A DNA stretch of 32,627 bases from a virus, in IMG/VR virus record IMGVR_UViG_3300042563_000864, positions 1-32,627 of that record; one strand, given 5' to 3'. The stretch's first letter is position 1. Each line of letters starts with the position of its first letter. A model generated the notes under the pieces. It saw nothing but the letters and a program-made list of their open reading frames with translations, was not told the DNA's origin and did no database searches. A program made the position numbers and the translations under genes. Positions 21,819-28,921 of the stretch are shown piece by piece.

Positions 21819-22147
21819 GTTACTAAATACGTTGAATCTTCTGTAATAATAAAAGCACTGCCATTGCCGTTGCCAGTTACTCTGCAAATGTCTTCATAAA
21901 CAAACTCGGCATTCTCTGGGTTTAAATTAGAATAATCATTTTGGCCATAAACCTCCATGTTGAAAATTCCCTCTGGAATGTTCTCATTTAAAATAAACGT
22001 AAAAAAGCCACATTGAACAGATGTATAAACATTTCTGTAACTCTGGCAACCTCTGTTAAAAACAAATAAATAATAATCATAAACAACCTCAGTTTCGTCA
22101 ATAAACAAAACAACTTTCGTGTCAATGTTTGCTTCAATAACTACCAT
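21815..22147 (-). CDS. Hypothetical late protein (110 aa)
   Basis: A 110-residue beta-rich protein starting MVVIEANIDTKVVLFIDETE. It contains several strands with Tyr/Phe (VVYDYYLFVFNRGCQSYRNV, GIFNMEVYGQNDYSNLNPEN) and three Cys. It resembles small proteins found between head-tail adaptor and lysis genes in Bacteroidota siphophages, probably a minor virion protein. It is preceded by a 31-bp gap and coupled to the holin by ATGA. Function unknown. Confidence 0.55.
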   Translation of the reverse strand: MVVIEANIDTKVVLFIDETEVVYDYYLFVFNRGCQSYRNVYTSVQCGFFTFILNENIPEGIFNMEVYGQNDYSNLNPENAEFVYEDICRVTGNGNGSAFIITEDSTYLVT

Positions 22148-22178
22148 TGCGTGTCAATTATATCGTTACAATCAAACA

Positions 22179-22679
22179 TTATGATATGCCCCAGTTTTCT
22201 AAATTCTTAGTCTCATCGCAGTTATTGCACGATGTTTGGTCGTATAATGGATTCAAATTTTCGTTTAGCTTTAGCCATTCAAACATTTCTCTCGCATAGT
22301 TTTTGCCAATCTGTCTCCAATAATTTGCTTGCTTTTCGTTGGTGTCAAAATCAATAAATTCGCTCTCATCTGTAACCTTTCGCACAACGCTTTCCTTTGT
22401 AACTTGCACTGGATGGAAAAACATTAAGTCTCCAAACGCATAGCAAACATGCACTTTTCTTAAATAGCACATTAATTCCTCATTTGCGATAGTCAAAGTA
22501 TTTGTGTCAATCTGCTCACACAACTCATCGAATAAATCTTGACAAAGCAATTGATTAATATATGTAATCTGTGTATTTTTAATAGCAATTTCAATGTCTT
22601 CGCTCTCAACGTTTCTTGAAAGCGGCACAATGCCATAAAAATCTGTTTGTGTTATGAATTGACAACTGCAACAAGCCAT
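22179..22679 (-). CDS. Head-tail adaptor-like protein, Cys-rich (166 aa)
   Basis: A 166-residue helical protein starting MACCSCQFITQTDFYGIVPL. The layout F-I-T-x-x-D-F...V-x-S-E-D-I-E-I-A-I-K-N-T-Q...I-N-x-L-L-C-x-D-L-F-D-E-L resembles a family of connector proteins (DUF6712-like) in Bacteroidota phages. It directly follows the portal gene (1-nt overlap), the usual place of the first adaptor. Nine Cys residues, including CCSC at the N-terminus and CNNC near the C-terminus, are unusual and may bind metal or form disulphides. Confidence 0.6.
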   Translation of the reverse strand: MACCSCQFITQTDFYGIVPLSRNVESEDIEIAIKNTQITYINQLLCQDLFDELCEQIDTNTLTIANEELMCYLRKVHVCYAFGDLMFFHPVQVTKESVVRKVTDESEFIDFDTNEKQANYWRQIGKNYAREMFEWLKLNENLNPLYDQTSCNNCDETKNLENWGIS

Positions 22680-24112
22680 TATTTTACTGGATTAATAGGT
22701 GTAACAACTGGCGAAGACGTTGGCTTCGCACCAATCAATCCCGCTAAACTTCTTATCTCTGCCTCAGACATTGACTCCAATACTTTATTGGCAACCAATG
22801 GCGACAATGCGTTTATATTATCAATTATATTGTTTGCCGCAGTATTCAATTTGACTTCTTTAGCGCCATAACCAAACGCCTCTCTGATTTCCTCTTCTGT
22901 GAATGCGCTTGCAAATGATTCCGCAACAAATGCCAATGGAATTGAGTTGCTTACACTAATAGTTGTGCCATCATAGCCGTCCATTAATTTAGCCAATGCG
23001 TTCATTTCGTACATTAATAAATTTTGGTCATGTTTAATGACTGCGTTCTGGTAATATATTGACGAATCTGCTATTTCTTTTGCAGTTCCTAATTTGCCAG
23101 AAACTTGAATGCCTGCCAATATTGATGGAACTTGAAATGCAGTTGCAATGTGGTCTCTGATTAAATTAGAAAGTGTAATATACATTTCATGTGATGTGCT
23201 TTGGCTAAATGGAATAATTTGGATTGACCCCTCTTTTGATGAGCCATCTAAAATAGCAAATTTGCCTCCATTGTCTGCGCCAGTTAATCTGTCTGCAATG
23301 TATTCTCTCAACGATTCTTTCATGTCCTTACCATTCTCGTCCTCGCCAGTCAATTTGTATGGCACATAAACTATAAATGCAGGCGCAAACGAATTGTCAA
23401 CGTTGTTAGCATGGAAATTTTGAATCTGGCCATCCGCATAAATCCATTTCAAAGCAGACGCATATTTTGGCTGCGAATAATACACTTGGCCAGGCTTATA
23501 TCTGCGAATATACTTTAACGTTCCATTCCATTTACTGAAATCTTCGTATAAAGATTGCTCACTGAAATTTGAAATTTTAGCCTTTGTTTCGATGTCATTA
23601 TATAAGTCAATCGGAACGGCTTTATATCTTCTGTCTTTTGTTTCTTGTTGCCAGTTACTTGACAACTTTGCGAATGTTATTTCAAAATCTTTGTTTGGAA
23701 TACCTAAACGAATGGTCGAAAAATCCTGCGACTTAACACTTTTTAAATAGCCATTCAAATCCCATTTCATGATTAAGCCTAAAGATTCAAAATAAGCCAT
23801 GTCATAACAGATTCTCTGGTAAACTGACTCGTTGAAAATTTCTTTTAACCTTTTAGAGAAATCTGTTTCCTCTCCAGTGGGAGTTTCAAAATATAATCCA
23901 TCGCCATACAAAAATTTTGCGTGTGTTTCAACACAAGCATTTGCAATTGGAGACGATTGGACTGCTTTGATTAGTTCCTGCGGAAAGTTATTGTCTTTGC
24001 CATAGCGCACAATTTTGTTTGCAGTGTCATCGGTTTGATTAAAAACAGATAAATCCGCAGGCGCTTTGGCCGAAAACATGAAATAATTGTCTGATATTTG
24101 AGTAAGTTCCAT
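22679..24112 (-). CDS. Portal protein
   Basis: A 477-residue portal. Typical features are the N-terminal FPQELIKAVQSSPIANACVE stem-like helix, the central KPGQVYYSQPKYASALKWIY, and ESLREYIADRLTGADNGGKF. The crown/wing follows: IIPFSQSTSHEMYITLSNLI, RDHIATAFQVPSILAGI (the I-A-x-A-F-x-V-P motif conserved in portals), and a C-terminal acidic helical region. It forms the dodecameric ring through which the terminase pumps DNA. It is placed after the glycan cassette and before the adaptor, far from the terminase genes. A TAAATTTG box ends 5 nt upstream of its ATG. Confidence 0.88.
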   Translation of the reverse strand: MELTQISDNYFMFSAKAPADLSVFNQTDDTANKIVRYGKDNNFPQELIKAVQSSPIANACVETHAKFLYGDGLYFETPTGEETDFSKRLKEIFNESVYQRICYDMAYFESLGLIMKWDLNGYLKSVKSQDFSTIRLGIPNKDFEITFAKLSSNWQQETKDRRYKAVPIDLYNDIETKAKISNFSEQSLYEDFSKWNGTLKYIRRYKPGQVYYSQPKYASALKWIYADGQIQNFHANNVDNSFAPAFIVYVPYKLTGEDENGKDMKESLREYIADRLTGADNGGKFAILDGSSKEGSIQIIPFSQSTSHEMYITLSNLIRDHIATAFQVPSILAGIQVSGKLGTAKEIADSSIYYQNAVIKHDQNLLMYEMNALAKLMDGYDGTTISVSNSIPLAFVAESFASAFTEEEIREAFGYGAKEVKLNTAANNIIDNINALSPLVANKVLESMSEAEIRSLAGLIGAKPTSSPVVTPINPVK

Positions 24113-24117
24113 TTTTA

Positions 24118-24125
24118 CAAATTTA
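24118..24125 (-). promoter_or_regulatory. -7 promoter box TAAATTTG before the portal gene
   Basis: Exact TAnnTTTG match ending 5 nt before the portal ATG, in a 45-bp AT-rich gap after the glycosyltransferase. TTTGTAAA occurs twice in this gap (24153-24160 region and overlapping the box). This suggests a separate portal-lysis transcript. Confidence 0.45.
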
Positions 24126-24157
24126 CTTTTATTTTTAAATTAATATTTGCAATATAT

Positions 24158-24883
24158 TTACAAATCAAAATGGTTTGCCACGTCAATTGTCTTATAATCT
24201 TTGAAATGTATCATTTCGCCAGTCTCATCAAAACGTTTCCAAATGTCATATTGCCCATCGAATGCAGACGATGACGATGAGTTTCTCAGTTTACGTTCTA
24301 TATTTTCCCTCACAAACGAATAGTGGTGCATTCTAAGCCACTCAATTTGCTTATGTTTGGCGTAAGTATTGGTTCGCCTTGTTGGGTCTGCAAATGCAGG
24401 ATATTTTTTGTCGAAACACATGATTGTTTCTTTGTGAATCTTATGAATAAATGGAACGAAATAGTCTTCGTCTGGCGATAGTTGTTTAGTCGGATATTTA
24501 TAGTATGTTTTTAGCCTGCAATAACTTGCATCCAGTTGCTCAATATAAACTTGCTCCTTTGCTCGCTCAAAATCCTTACTAAAATACATCTCATCGCAGT
24601 CCATTTGAATAAAATGCGTACAACCAACGCTCTTTGCAGTTTGCAACCCTATATTTCGTTTGATAGTTTCATTCCATTGAGCAGTTTGCGTAAGCGCAGG
24701 AATATAAAAATTTGTTAAATCAATCAATTCATGTGGCAAAGTTGGCTCATATAATTCGCCAGAGTTGCTTACATTTTGGTAAACAACAATAACAACGTCC
24801 AAATGTGGTTTGATTAACTCAATCGAACGTCTCAGATGCTCATCGCCATCCCAAACATTCCAAATGCCTGCCAGTTTATTCAT
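24158..24883 (-). CDS. Glycosyltransferase (GT2-like), last gene of the glycan cassette
   Basis: A 241-residue protein starting MNKLAGIWNVWDGDEHLRRS. The N-terminus VVIVVYQNVSNSGE and the DxD-type motif MDCDEMYF (Asp95, Asp97) fit a GT-A nucleotide-sugar transferase, as does WNETIKRNIGLQTAKSVGCT (donor-binding helix with a nucleotide loop). The C-terminal half carries HKIHKETIMCFDKKYPAFAD and HHYSFVRENIERKL, typical of GT2 relatives that act on short glycans. It overlaps the membrane protein gene by 8 nt. Sugar and acceptor are unknown. Confidence 0.75.
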   Translation of the reverse strand: MNKLAGIWNVWDGDEHLRRSIELIKPHLDVVIVVYQNVSNSGELYEPTLPHELIDLTNFYIPALTQTAQWNETIKRNIGLQTAKSVGCTHFIQMDCDEMYFSKDFERAKEQVYIEQLDASYCRLKTYYKYPTKQLSPDEDYFVPFIHKIHKETIMCFDKKYPAFADPTRRTNTYAKHKQIEWLRMHHYSFVRENIERKLRNSSSSSAFDGQYDIWKRFDETGEMIHFKDYKTIDVANHFDL

Positions 24884-25151
24884 AATTAGAAACTATTAAG
24901 TCAATAAAATAATTGAATGAGGCCACAATCAATATTGTTGGAATAATGTCAACGCTTATCCCGAACAAAAGCGAATGCCAAACCAATGTATGCAGTGAGG
25001 CCATGCAAGTTAGACACAAGCAAATCGGCTTTCCAATTATCTTTGGTAATTTATCCGCAAATCTTTGGATAAAATATAAAATATTCCCATGTCTGGTTGA
25101 CCTATAAAAGCCAAAGCATAGCAAAGCAATTACAATAGAGTTGTATATCAT
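24876..25151 (-). CDS. Small membrane protein in the glycan cassette (91 aa)
   Basis: A 91-residue protein with an N-terminal membrane segment (IYNSIVIALLCFGFYRSTR), a middle segment with the Cys-rich KPICLCLTCMASLHTLVW, and a C-terminal hydrophobic stretch (VDIIPTILIVASFNYFIDLI). The C-L-C-L-T-C-M-A-S layout resembles small phage membrane proteins with a conserved C-x-x-C near a membrane helix (DUF1360-like). It overlaps both neighbours by 4-8 nt. It may anchor or partner the transferases at the membrane (inference). Confidence 0.6.
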   Translation of the reverse strand: MIYNSIVIALLCFGFYRSTRHGNILYFIQRFADKLPKIIGKPICLCLTCMASLHTLVWHSLLFGISVDIIPTILIVASFNYFIDLIVSNYE

Positions 25152-25759
25152 ACAAAAAGTGTTTTCATCTCATTTGGGACGTATTGTGGAAATATAAATT
25201 CATGTGGATGCTTTGACATCAAATAAATAATGTTTTTGCGTTGCTGCTCCCACTTCTTATTGTTGCCATAATTCTTTGTCCTATCAAAATCTGAATGTGG
25301 GATGTATCTCATTCGTCCAATAAAGTTCTTTTGAATCCCTTTTCTGGTTAATGAAATATACAAATCGGTGTCCTCGCCTCCATAACCTTTAATATTTTCG
25401 TCATAACCCATAAAATCTGAGCGCTTAACAATGCAATTGCCAGAACAATCTGGTTCGCCAGTGTAATAATTGCCGTCTTTTAAATCTAATTTATCAAAAA
25501 AAGTTGGGTCTAATAAAGTGTCCGCATCGCAAAAGAAAATCCATTCCTCGTTAGTTTCAGCAACCCCCAAGTTTCTGGCCTTTGATAAATGAAAGTCTTT
25601 TGCGGCCGTCAAGCATGAGCGGATTTTGTTTTCTCGGCAATATCTAAATGCCATTTCATCGCCGTAACATACAACGAATATCTTTGATTTGTCTTTGATA
25701 GTTGCAATGCACTTTTTTAAATGCAGCAACCTATCTTTGCAAGTTATAATTATATCCAT
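25148..25759 (-). CDS. Glycosyltransferase, GT2/GT7-type
   Basis: A 203-residue GT-A enzyme. N-terminal IIITCKDRLLHLKKCIATIK is the donor-binding strand, LSKARNLGVAETNEEWIFFC and DADT (Asp78, Asp80) form the DxD metal motif, and GYGGEDTDLYISLTRKG (125-141) is the G-G-E-D-x-D-L motif of galactosyl- and polypeptide-sugar transferases (GT7/GT2). The rest (FIGRMRYIPHSDFDRTKNYG) matches as well. It overlaps the methyltransferase by 10 nt and the small membrane gene by 4 nt, so the cassette is translated as a chain. Likely adds a hexose or HexNAc. Confidence 0.85.
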   Translation of the reverse strand: MDIIITCKDRLLHLKKCIATIKDKSKIFVVCYGDEMAFRYCRENKIRSCLTAAKDFHLSKARNLGVAETNEEWIFFCDADTLLDPTFFDKLDLKDGNYYTGEPDCSGNCIVKRSDFMGYDENIKGYGGEDTDLYISLTRKGIQKNFIGRMRYIPHSDFDRTKNYGNNKKWEQQRKNIIYLMSKHPHEFIFPQYVPNEMKTLFV

Positions 25760-26277
25760 AAAATTCCAATACCGCCCCAGTCAGAACCCTCAATAAATTC
25801 GTCATGCTCTTTGCCGTCTTTAATTTCATTCCAGAACTTATCCACTCGGCAGAATAATTCTCTGTGAATTGGCGTGTCTAAAATGTCATGAAATGCAATG
25901 ACCCCACCTTTGCGCACAAATTTAGAGTAAATTTCAAAATCTGCTTTAACTCCCTCATAAGTATGGTCGCCGTCAATCATAAGGAAATCAATCTTTGCAT
26001 TGCTATTTCCAAGCGCTTTAATTAACTCAGATTTTAGCTGCTTAGAGTCTCCGATTAAATAATCCACGCCGTCAATGTTTGAACGTTGAGACATATCAAT
26101 TGAAATGACTTTATCAAACAATTCTTTGTAAGCATGTAAGCATCCGCCGTCATAGCTGCCAACTTCGACTGCAATCTTTTTGCTCTTCATAGAGTTTAGC
26201 GCATGCAACAACTCTTCAAACTCTAAAGGCTTTTGTTGTGCCTTATTTTTTATCGCCAATTGGACTAATGTTTTCAT
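25750..26277 (-). CDS. SAM-dependent methyltransferase (Methyltransf_24-like)
   Basis: A 175-residue class I methyltransferase. The SAM-binding loop is AVEVGSYDGGC (36-46), the acidic strand end is ISIDMS (59-63), and IDFLMIDGDHTYEGVKADFE (96-115) with GGVIAFHDIL (124-133) is the hallmark of Methyltransf_24/CmcI-like proteins, many of which modify sugars. Within a glycan cassette it probably methylates a sugar hydroxyl, capping or tagging the glycan. The gene start overlaps the preceding 59-residue gene by 35 nt. Confidence 0.85.
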   Translation of the reverse strand: MKTLVQLAIKNKAQQKPLEFEELLHALNSMKSKKIAVEVGSYDGGCLHAYKELFDKVISIDMSQRSNIDGVDYLIGDSKQLKSELIKALGNSNAKIDFLMIDGDHTYEGVKADFEIYSKFVRKGGVIAFHDILDTPIHRELFCRVDKFWNEIKDGKEHDEFIEGSDWGGIGILWI

Positions 26278-26422
26278 ATTCTAATGTAATTTTTTTACCG
26301 ATTATTTTATTTAATTTTTCTGCTTGCTCAACGCTCACAATGTAGTCATTTAAATACATTTTTTTTGCAACCTCTAAATATAGGCCGTCATCGTCTTTTT
26401 TTAATACGCCTTTGATTTTCAT
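26243..26422 (-). CDS. Small hypothetical protein in the glycan cassette (59 aa)
   Basis: A 59-codon gene starting MKIKGVLKKDDDGLYLEVAK and ending ENISPIGDKK. It contains beta-strand-like and helical parts and no known motif. The start overlaps the upstream membrane peptide as ATGA; the end overlaps the methyltransferase by 35 nt. It lies wholly in the gap between larger genes and has good codons, so it is likely translated. Confidence 0.55.
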   Translation of the reverse strand: MKIKGVLKKDDDGLYLEVAKKMYLNDYIVSVEQAEKLNKIIGKKITLEYENISPIGDKK

Positions 26423-26592
26423 GCCATGTAAATAATTAAGAAAATAGCCAACTCAATTAGAATTGTTATAATCGTTTTTGTGTAATAAATGCGAGAGCCT
26501 CCATATTCCTTATAGAATCCCCAGTCTTTTTTATAAATCCTATTATAAGAAAGCAGCACAATTAATCCTAAAATGATTTTGTAAATGTTCAT
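26419..26592 (-). CDS. Small membrane peptide in the glycan cassette (57 aa)
   Basis: A 57-codon gene with two hydrophobic segments (MNIYKIILGLIVLLSY and TIITILIELAIFLIIYM) flanking a basic aromatic loop (RIYKKDWGFYKEYGGSRIYY). Two spans are likely. ATGA overlaps at both ends tie it to the upstream glycosyltransferase and the 59-residue gene. It could act as a membrane partner for the transferases, but no family is recognised. Confidence 0.6.
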   Translation of the reverse strand: MNIYKIILGLIVLLSYNRIYKKDWGFYKEYGGSRIYYTKTIITILIELAIFLIIYMA

Positions 26593-27242
26593 AATGTCCT
26601 ATGATGGTTAAAGTAAGCATTTGCCCCCATACCCCATTGGCATGGCGATGGCGTTAATTTAATATTGTATTTGACCGCTAAGTTTGTTAAAATACTTTGG
26701 TCGTGTCTGTGAGCCTTAAATCCGCTCAATTGATAATCTGGATTGCACTCATCATTAACAAGCATAAGATTTGAGCAAAGGTTAAAATATTCCTGCACAA
26801 ACGCTCTGGTCTCTGGTGTGTTTCTATAAATTTGGATTGCTGCATTCGCTTGCATTTGGTCTGGCATGCAAACAACGCCCATGTCGTAATATGTCTCAGA
26901 CTTGCACCAATCAATGTGCTTTTGTCCATTGTGAAATAGCTTTATATTTTCGCCCTCTTTGATTAAGTCATTTGGATTCTTTAAGCATTCAATTGTTGAG
27001 TCCAGATACATGACATATTCGCCCTCGTCAATGATGCTCAAAATGTAGTCAATCAAATAAGGTTTCCAAAGCCACCAACCATAACCTCGAGACGAATAAA
27101 GATGCTCGGGGTAAGCATCAAAAAGCATTTCAACACTCTTCTCGTTAAACGTTTTAGTGTACATAAATCTGCTCATGGATTTATGCAATTTATCGATAGC
27201 TTGTTGATAATCCTTAGTCCCGAAAGTTATGCAGATTGGCAT
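26589..27242 (-). CDS. Glycosyltransferase of the GWWLWKP type
   Basis: A 217-residue protein. The motif RGYGWWLWKPYLIDYIL (52-68) followed by VMYLDSTIE (77-85) is shared with polysaccharide-type glycosyltransferases: a G-x-W-x-W-K-P loop and a D-x-x metal strand. GMGANAYFNHHR at the C-terminus and RHDQSILTNLAVKYNIKLTP (residues about 174-193; the R-x-D-Q-S motif often seen near the acceptor site) also fit. It overlaps the GT10-like gene by 16 nt and the membrane peptide by 4 nt. Substrate unknown. Confidence 0.8.
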   Translation of the reverse strand: MPICITFGTKDYQQAIDKLHKSMSRFMYTKTFNEKSVEMLFDAYPEHLYSSRGYGWWLWKPYLIDYILSIIDEGEYVMYLDSTIECLKNPNDLIKEGENIKLFHNGQKHIDWCKSETYYDMGVVCMPDQMQANAAIQIYRNTPETRAFVQEYFNLCSNLMLVNDECNPDYQLSGFKAHRHDQSILTNLAVKYNIKLTPSPCQWGMGANAYFNHHRTL

Positions 27243-28006
27243 TTGGTTTTTATATAATTATATATATTTAAGTCGCTAAAGTAATATTCTTTTTGCTCTT
27301 CAACAAGTTTTTCTGAATCGCCCATGCTTGCAAGCGAAATAATAGCCTCTAAACGTTGCATTGTATTTTCAGCAATCGCCGAATAAGGTATCGGAAACGC
27401 ATTGCAAATCACAATATCCCAAAATTTCTCAGTTACGTAATAATCCTCAATTGAATTTTCAATGCAAATAGACGTGTGGTAATCAATTAAGCCGTCTTTT
27501 TTGTCTTTTAATTCGCCTTTGTATCTGGCATCTTTAATGTCCCAACCTTTGCCGTAAATATCCACGTCCAAATCCGATGCTAATATCTTTTCAACCAATT
27601 CGTTTCTGAATTGATACAACGTTCCCTCTCTCGGCTCTTGTTTGGCCACTATAAAACTGCACTTTTTAGTCTTTTCGGCTTTTAAATTCATTGCATCTTC
27701 ATAATCTAAGCCACTCCAATTAAACATCATTGGCAATTGGTTATTCACTGGCGCAATAAACTCAGCCACTTGCCCAGTCCAATCCTTATAATTTGCCGAC
27801 CAACTTGGCTCTTGCGCAAATGCAAAGGTTTTTGCAGGGTCTTTTATCTGTTCTGTGGTGTCATTGAATATAAATAACAAGTCATAATCATTTGAATTGG
27901 TAAACTTAAATGGTTTGACCTCTTTTTTTGGTGCAAATTGTCGCATGACCTCGCTTGCCAATACTTCAGACGTAGCATAGTTGCTTGTTAATTTTACTTT
28001 TAGCAT
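27227..28006 (-). CDS. Glycosyltransferase family 10 (fucosyltransferase-like)
   Basis: A 259-residue protein. The C-terminal half carries the GT10 signature: FRNELVEKILA (133-143), VDIYGKGWD (148-156), YKGELKDKKDGLIDYHTSIC and then IENS (182-185) with YYVTEKFWDIVI (189-200) and P-I-P-Y. In the alpha-1,3/4-fucosyltransferase family these form the GDP-fucose site (Arg, Glu-Asn-Ser, Y-x-T-E-K). The N-terminal part (YDLLFIFND) is the smaller acceptor domain. It would transfer fucose, or a related sugar, from a GDP donor of host origin; no donor-synthesis gene is in the window. GT10 is uncommon in phage genomes as far as I know. Confidence 0.82.
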   Translation of the reverse strand: MLKVKLTSNYATSEVLASEVMRQFAPKKEVKPFKFTNSNDYDLLFIFNDTTEQIKDPAKTFAFAQEPSWSANYKDWTGQVAEFIAPVNNQLPMMFNWSGLDYEDAMNLKAEKTKKCSFIVAKQEPREGTLYQFRNELVEKILASDLDVDIYGKGWDIKDARYKGELKDKKDGLIDYHTSICIENSIEDYYVTEKFWDIVICNAFPIPYSAIAENTMQRLEAIISLASMGDSEKLVEEQKEYYFSDLNIYNYIKTKCQSA

Positions 28007-28677
28007 AAATGTTTGATTTTAAAGTTTTTAGTTGCACAAAAGGTTGAAAAAAACCGCTCGCAAATGAATGTGTGCATCGGATAAAACTCAACGCCAGTGA
28101 TTGCCTTTATTTTTTCTTTTGAAAATCGACCCCATTTGTATTTAGTGTCTGTAAATAATCTATTTTGTAGCCATTTATCTTCGCTCTGCGACATTATATC
28201 CATTAAAGGGATTAACCATGTGCAAACAAACTCTTCGTAAATCTCAGAGCGTGTAACGTGGGCATTTTGATAAATGGTCGGAGTCTGCAATCGGTCTATT
28301 TTTAAGCCATTGAATTGGTTAAAAATATATTGAGCCGTCTCAATAATTCCAGAATGCCAATTCTCAGCCACTCGCCAGACATTTGGTTGCGTGTGCAAGC
28401 GATAAAACGTGTATATGTCAGCATCTTTAACGTCTGCCTCTAAGTTTTTAAGCCAATATGAGTTCTTTGATTCAAATTGCCACGAAAAAACGCCAAAGTA
28501 TTCGGCCTCTTTATGCTTTCCCTGCTCGATTAGTTCCCGAATGACGTGATTCTCAAATGCAGGCTGAAATGGTTTGCCCTCATAAATAGAATTATCATAT
28601 CCAATGGCGTTTGGACTGACATATTTCTTTGTTTTGTCATCAAAGTATATTTGATAAATTACTGATTTTGAAGCCAT
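28000..28677 (-). CDS. Hypothetical protein of the glycan cassette, possible glycosyltransferase
   Basis: A 225-residue protein starting MASKSVIYQIYFDDKTKKYV. It contains YFGVFSWQFESKNSYWLKNL, NAHVTRSEIYEEFVCTWLIP and FYPMHTFICERFFSTFCATK near the C-terminus. The layout (front loop, N-H/Y...T-x-x-Y...W-L-x-P, then an E-R-F/L-F-S ending) resembles proteins found with capsule and O-antigen transferases, but I cannot name a family. It overlaps the upstream gene by 19 nt and the GT10 gene by 7 nt, so it is part of the cassette. No metal motif is obvious. Confidence 0.55.
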   Translation of the reverse strand: MASKSVIYQIYFDDKTKKYVSPNAIGYDNSIYEGKPFQPAFENHVIRELIEQGKHKEAEYFGVFSWQFESKNSYWLKNLEADVKDADIYTFYRLHTQPNVWRVAENWHSGIIETAQYIFNQFNGLKIDRLQTPTIYQNAHVTRSEIYEEFVCTWLIPLMDIMSQSEDKWLQNRLFTDTKYKWGRFSKEKIKAITGVEFYPMHTFICERFFSTFCATKNFKIKHLC

Positions 28678-28835
28678 CTGTATGCTCTTTTATAACACGA
28701 CCCACATCCAGTGGATAAACGATTTCCAGTTGACCTTTTATACATATCAAATATTAAATGCCAAACAATGTCTTTTCTGTCCATTGCTTGTCCGCCATGC
28801 GAACTTACATGAATTTTTATTTCTGGTATTGTCAT
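28659..28835 (-). CDS. Small Cys-containing protein at the head of the glycan cassette (58 aa)
   Basis: A 58-residue protein starting MTIPEIKIHVSSHGGQAMDR and ending TGCGSCYKRAYRWLQNQ. The T-G-C-G-S-C-Y-K-R tail is a pattern seen in small phage proteins next to virion genes. I start at the ATG at 28835: the frame opens further upstream, but those codons (NHVASLFF) are the terminator read as protein. A TATATTTG box ends 4 nt before this ATG and a strong terminator lies just upstream, so the cassette probably has its own transcript starting here. Confidence 0.65.
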   Translation of the reverse strand: MTIPEIKIHVSSHGGQAMDRKDIVWHLIFDMYKRSTGNRLSTGCGSCYKRAYRWLQNQ

Positions 28836-28839
28836 AAGG

Positions 28840-28847
28840 CAAATATA
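28840..28847 (-). promoter_or_regulatory. -7 promoter box TATATTTG of the glycan cassette
   Basis: Exact TAnnTTTG match, 12 nt after the T-run of the terminator and 4 nt before the first cassette ATG. A terminator followed at once by a promoter marks a clean transcription boundary between capsid/tail tube genes and the glycan cassette. Confidence 0.55.
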
Positions 28848-28859
28848 GTAAAAAATCAC

Positions 28860-28899
28860 AAAAAAAAGAGAGGCGACATGGTTAACCACATCGCCTCTC
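28860..28899 (-). terminator. Strong intrinsic terminator after the tail tube gene
   Basis: On the minus strand a 14-bp stem (28899-28886 with 28881-28868) with two G-U pairs and a TTAA loop, followed by eight T. It lies about 22 nt after the stop at 28922. It ends the capsid-tail tube transcript. It is preceded by GTTTGGAGAGGC, also found at the terminator at 18828. Confidence 0.9.
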
Positions 28900-28921
28900 C
28901 AAACATTTTTGTTAAAACTAA

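Noticed and set aside
28836-28889. Longer N-terminus of the 58-residue cassette gene
   Set aside because: The extra codons spell the terminator stem and T-run, and the promoter box lies inside them.
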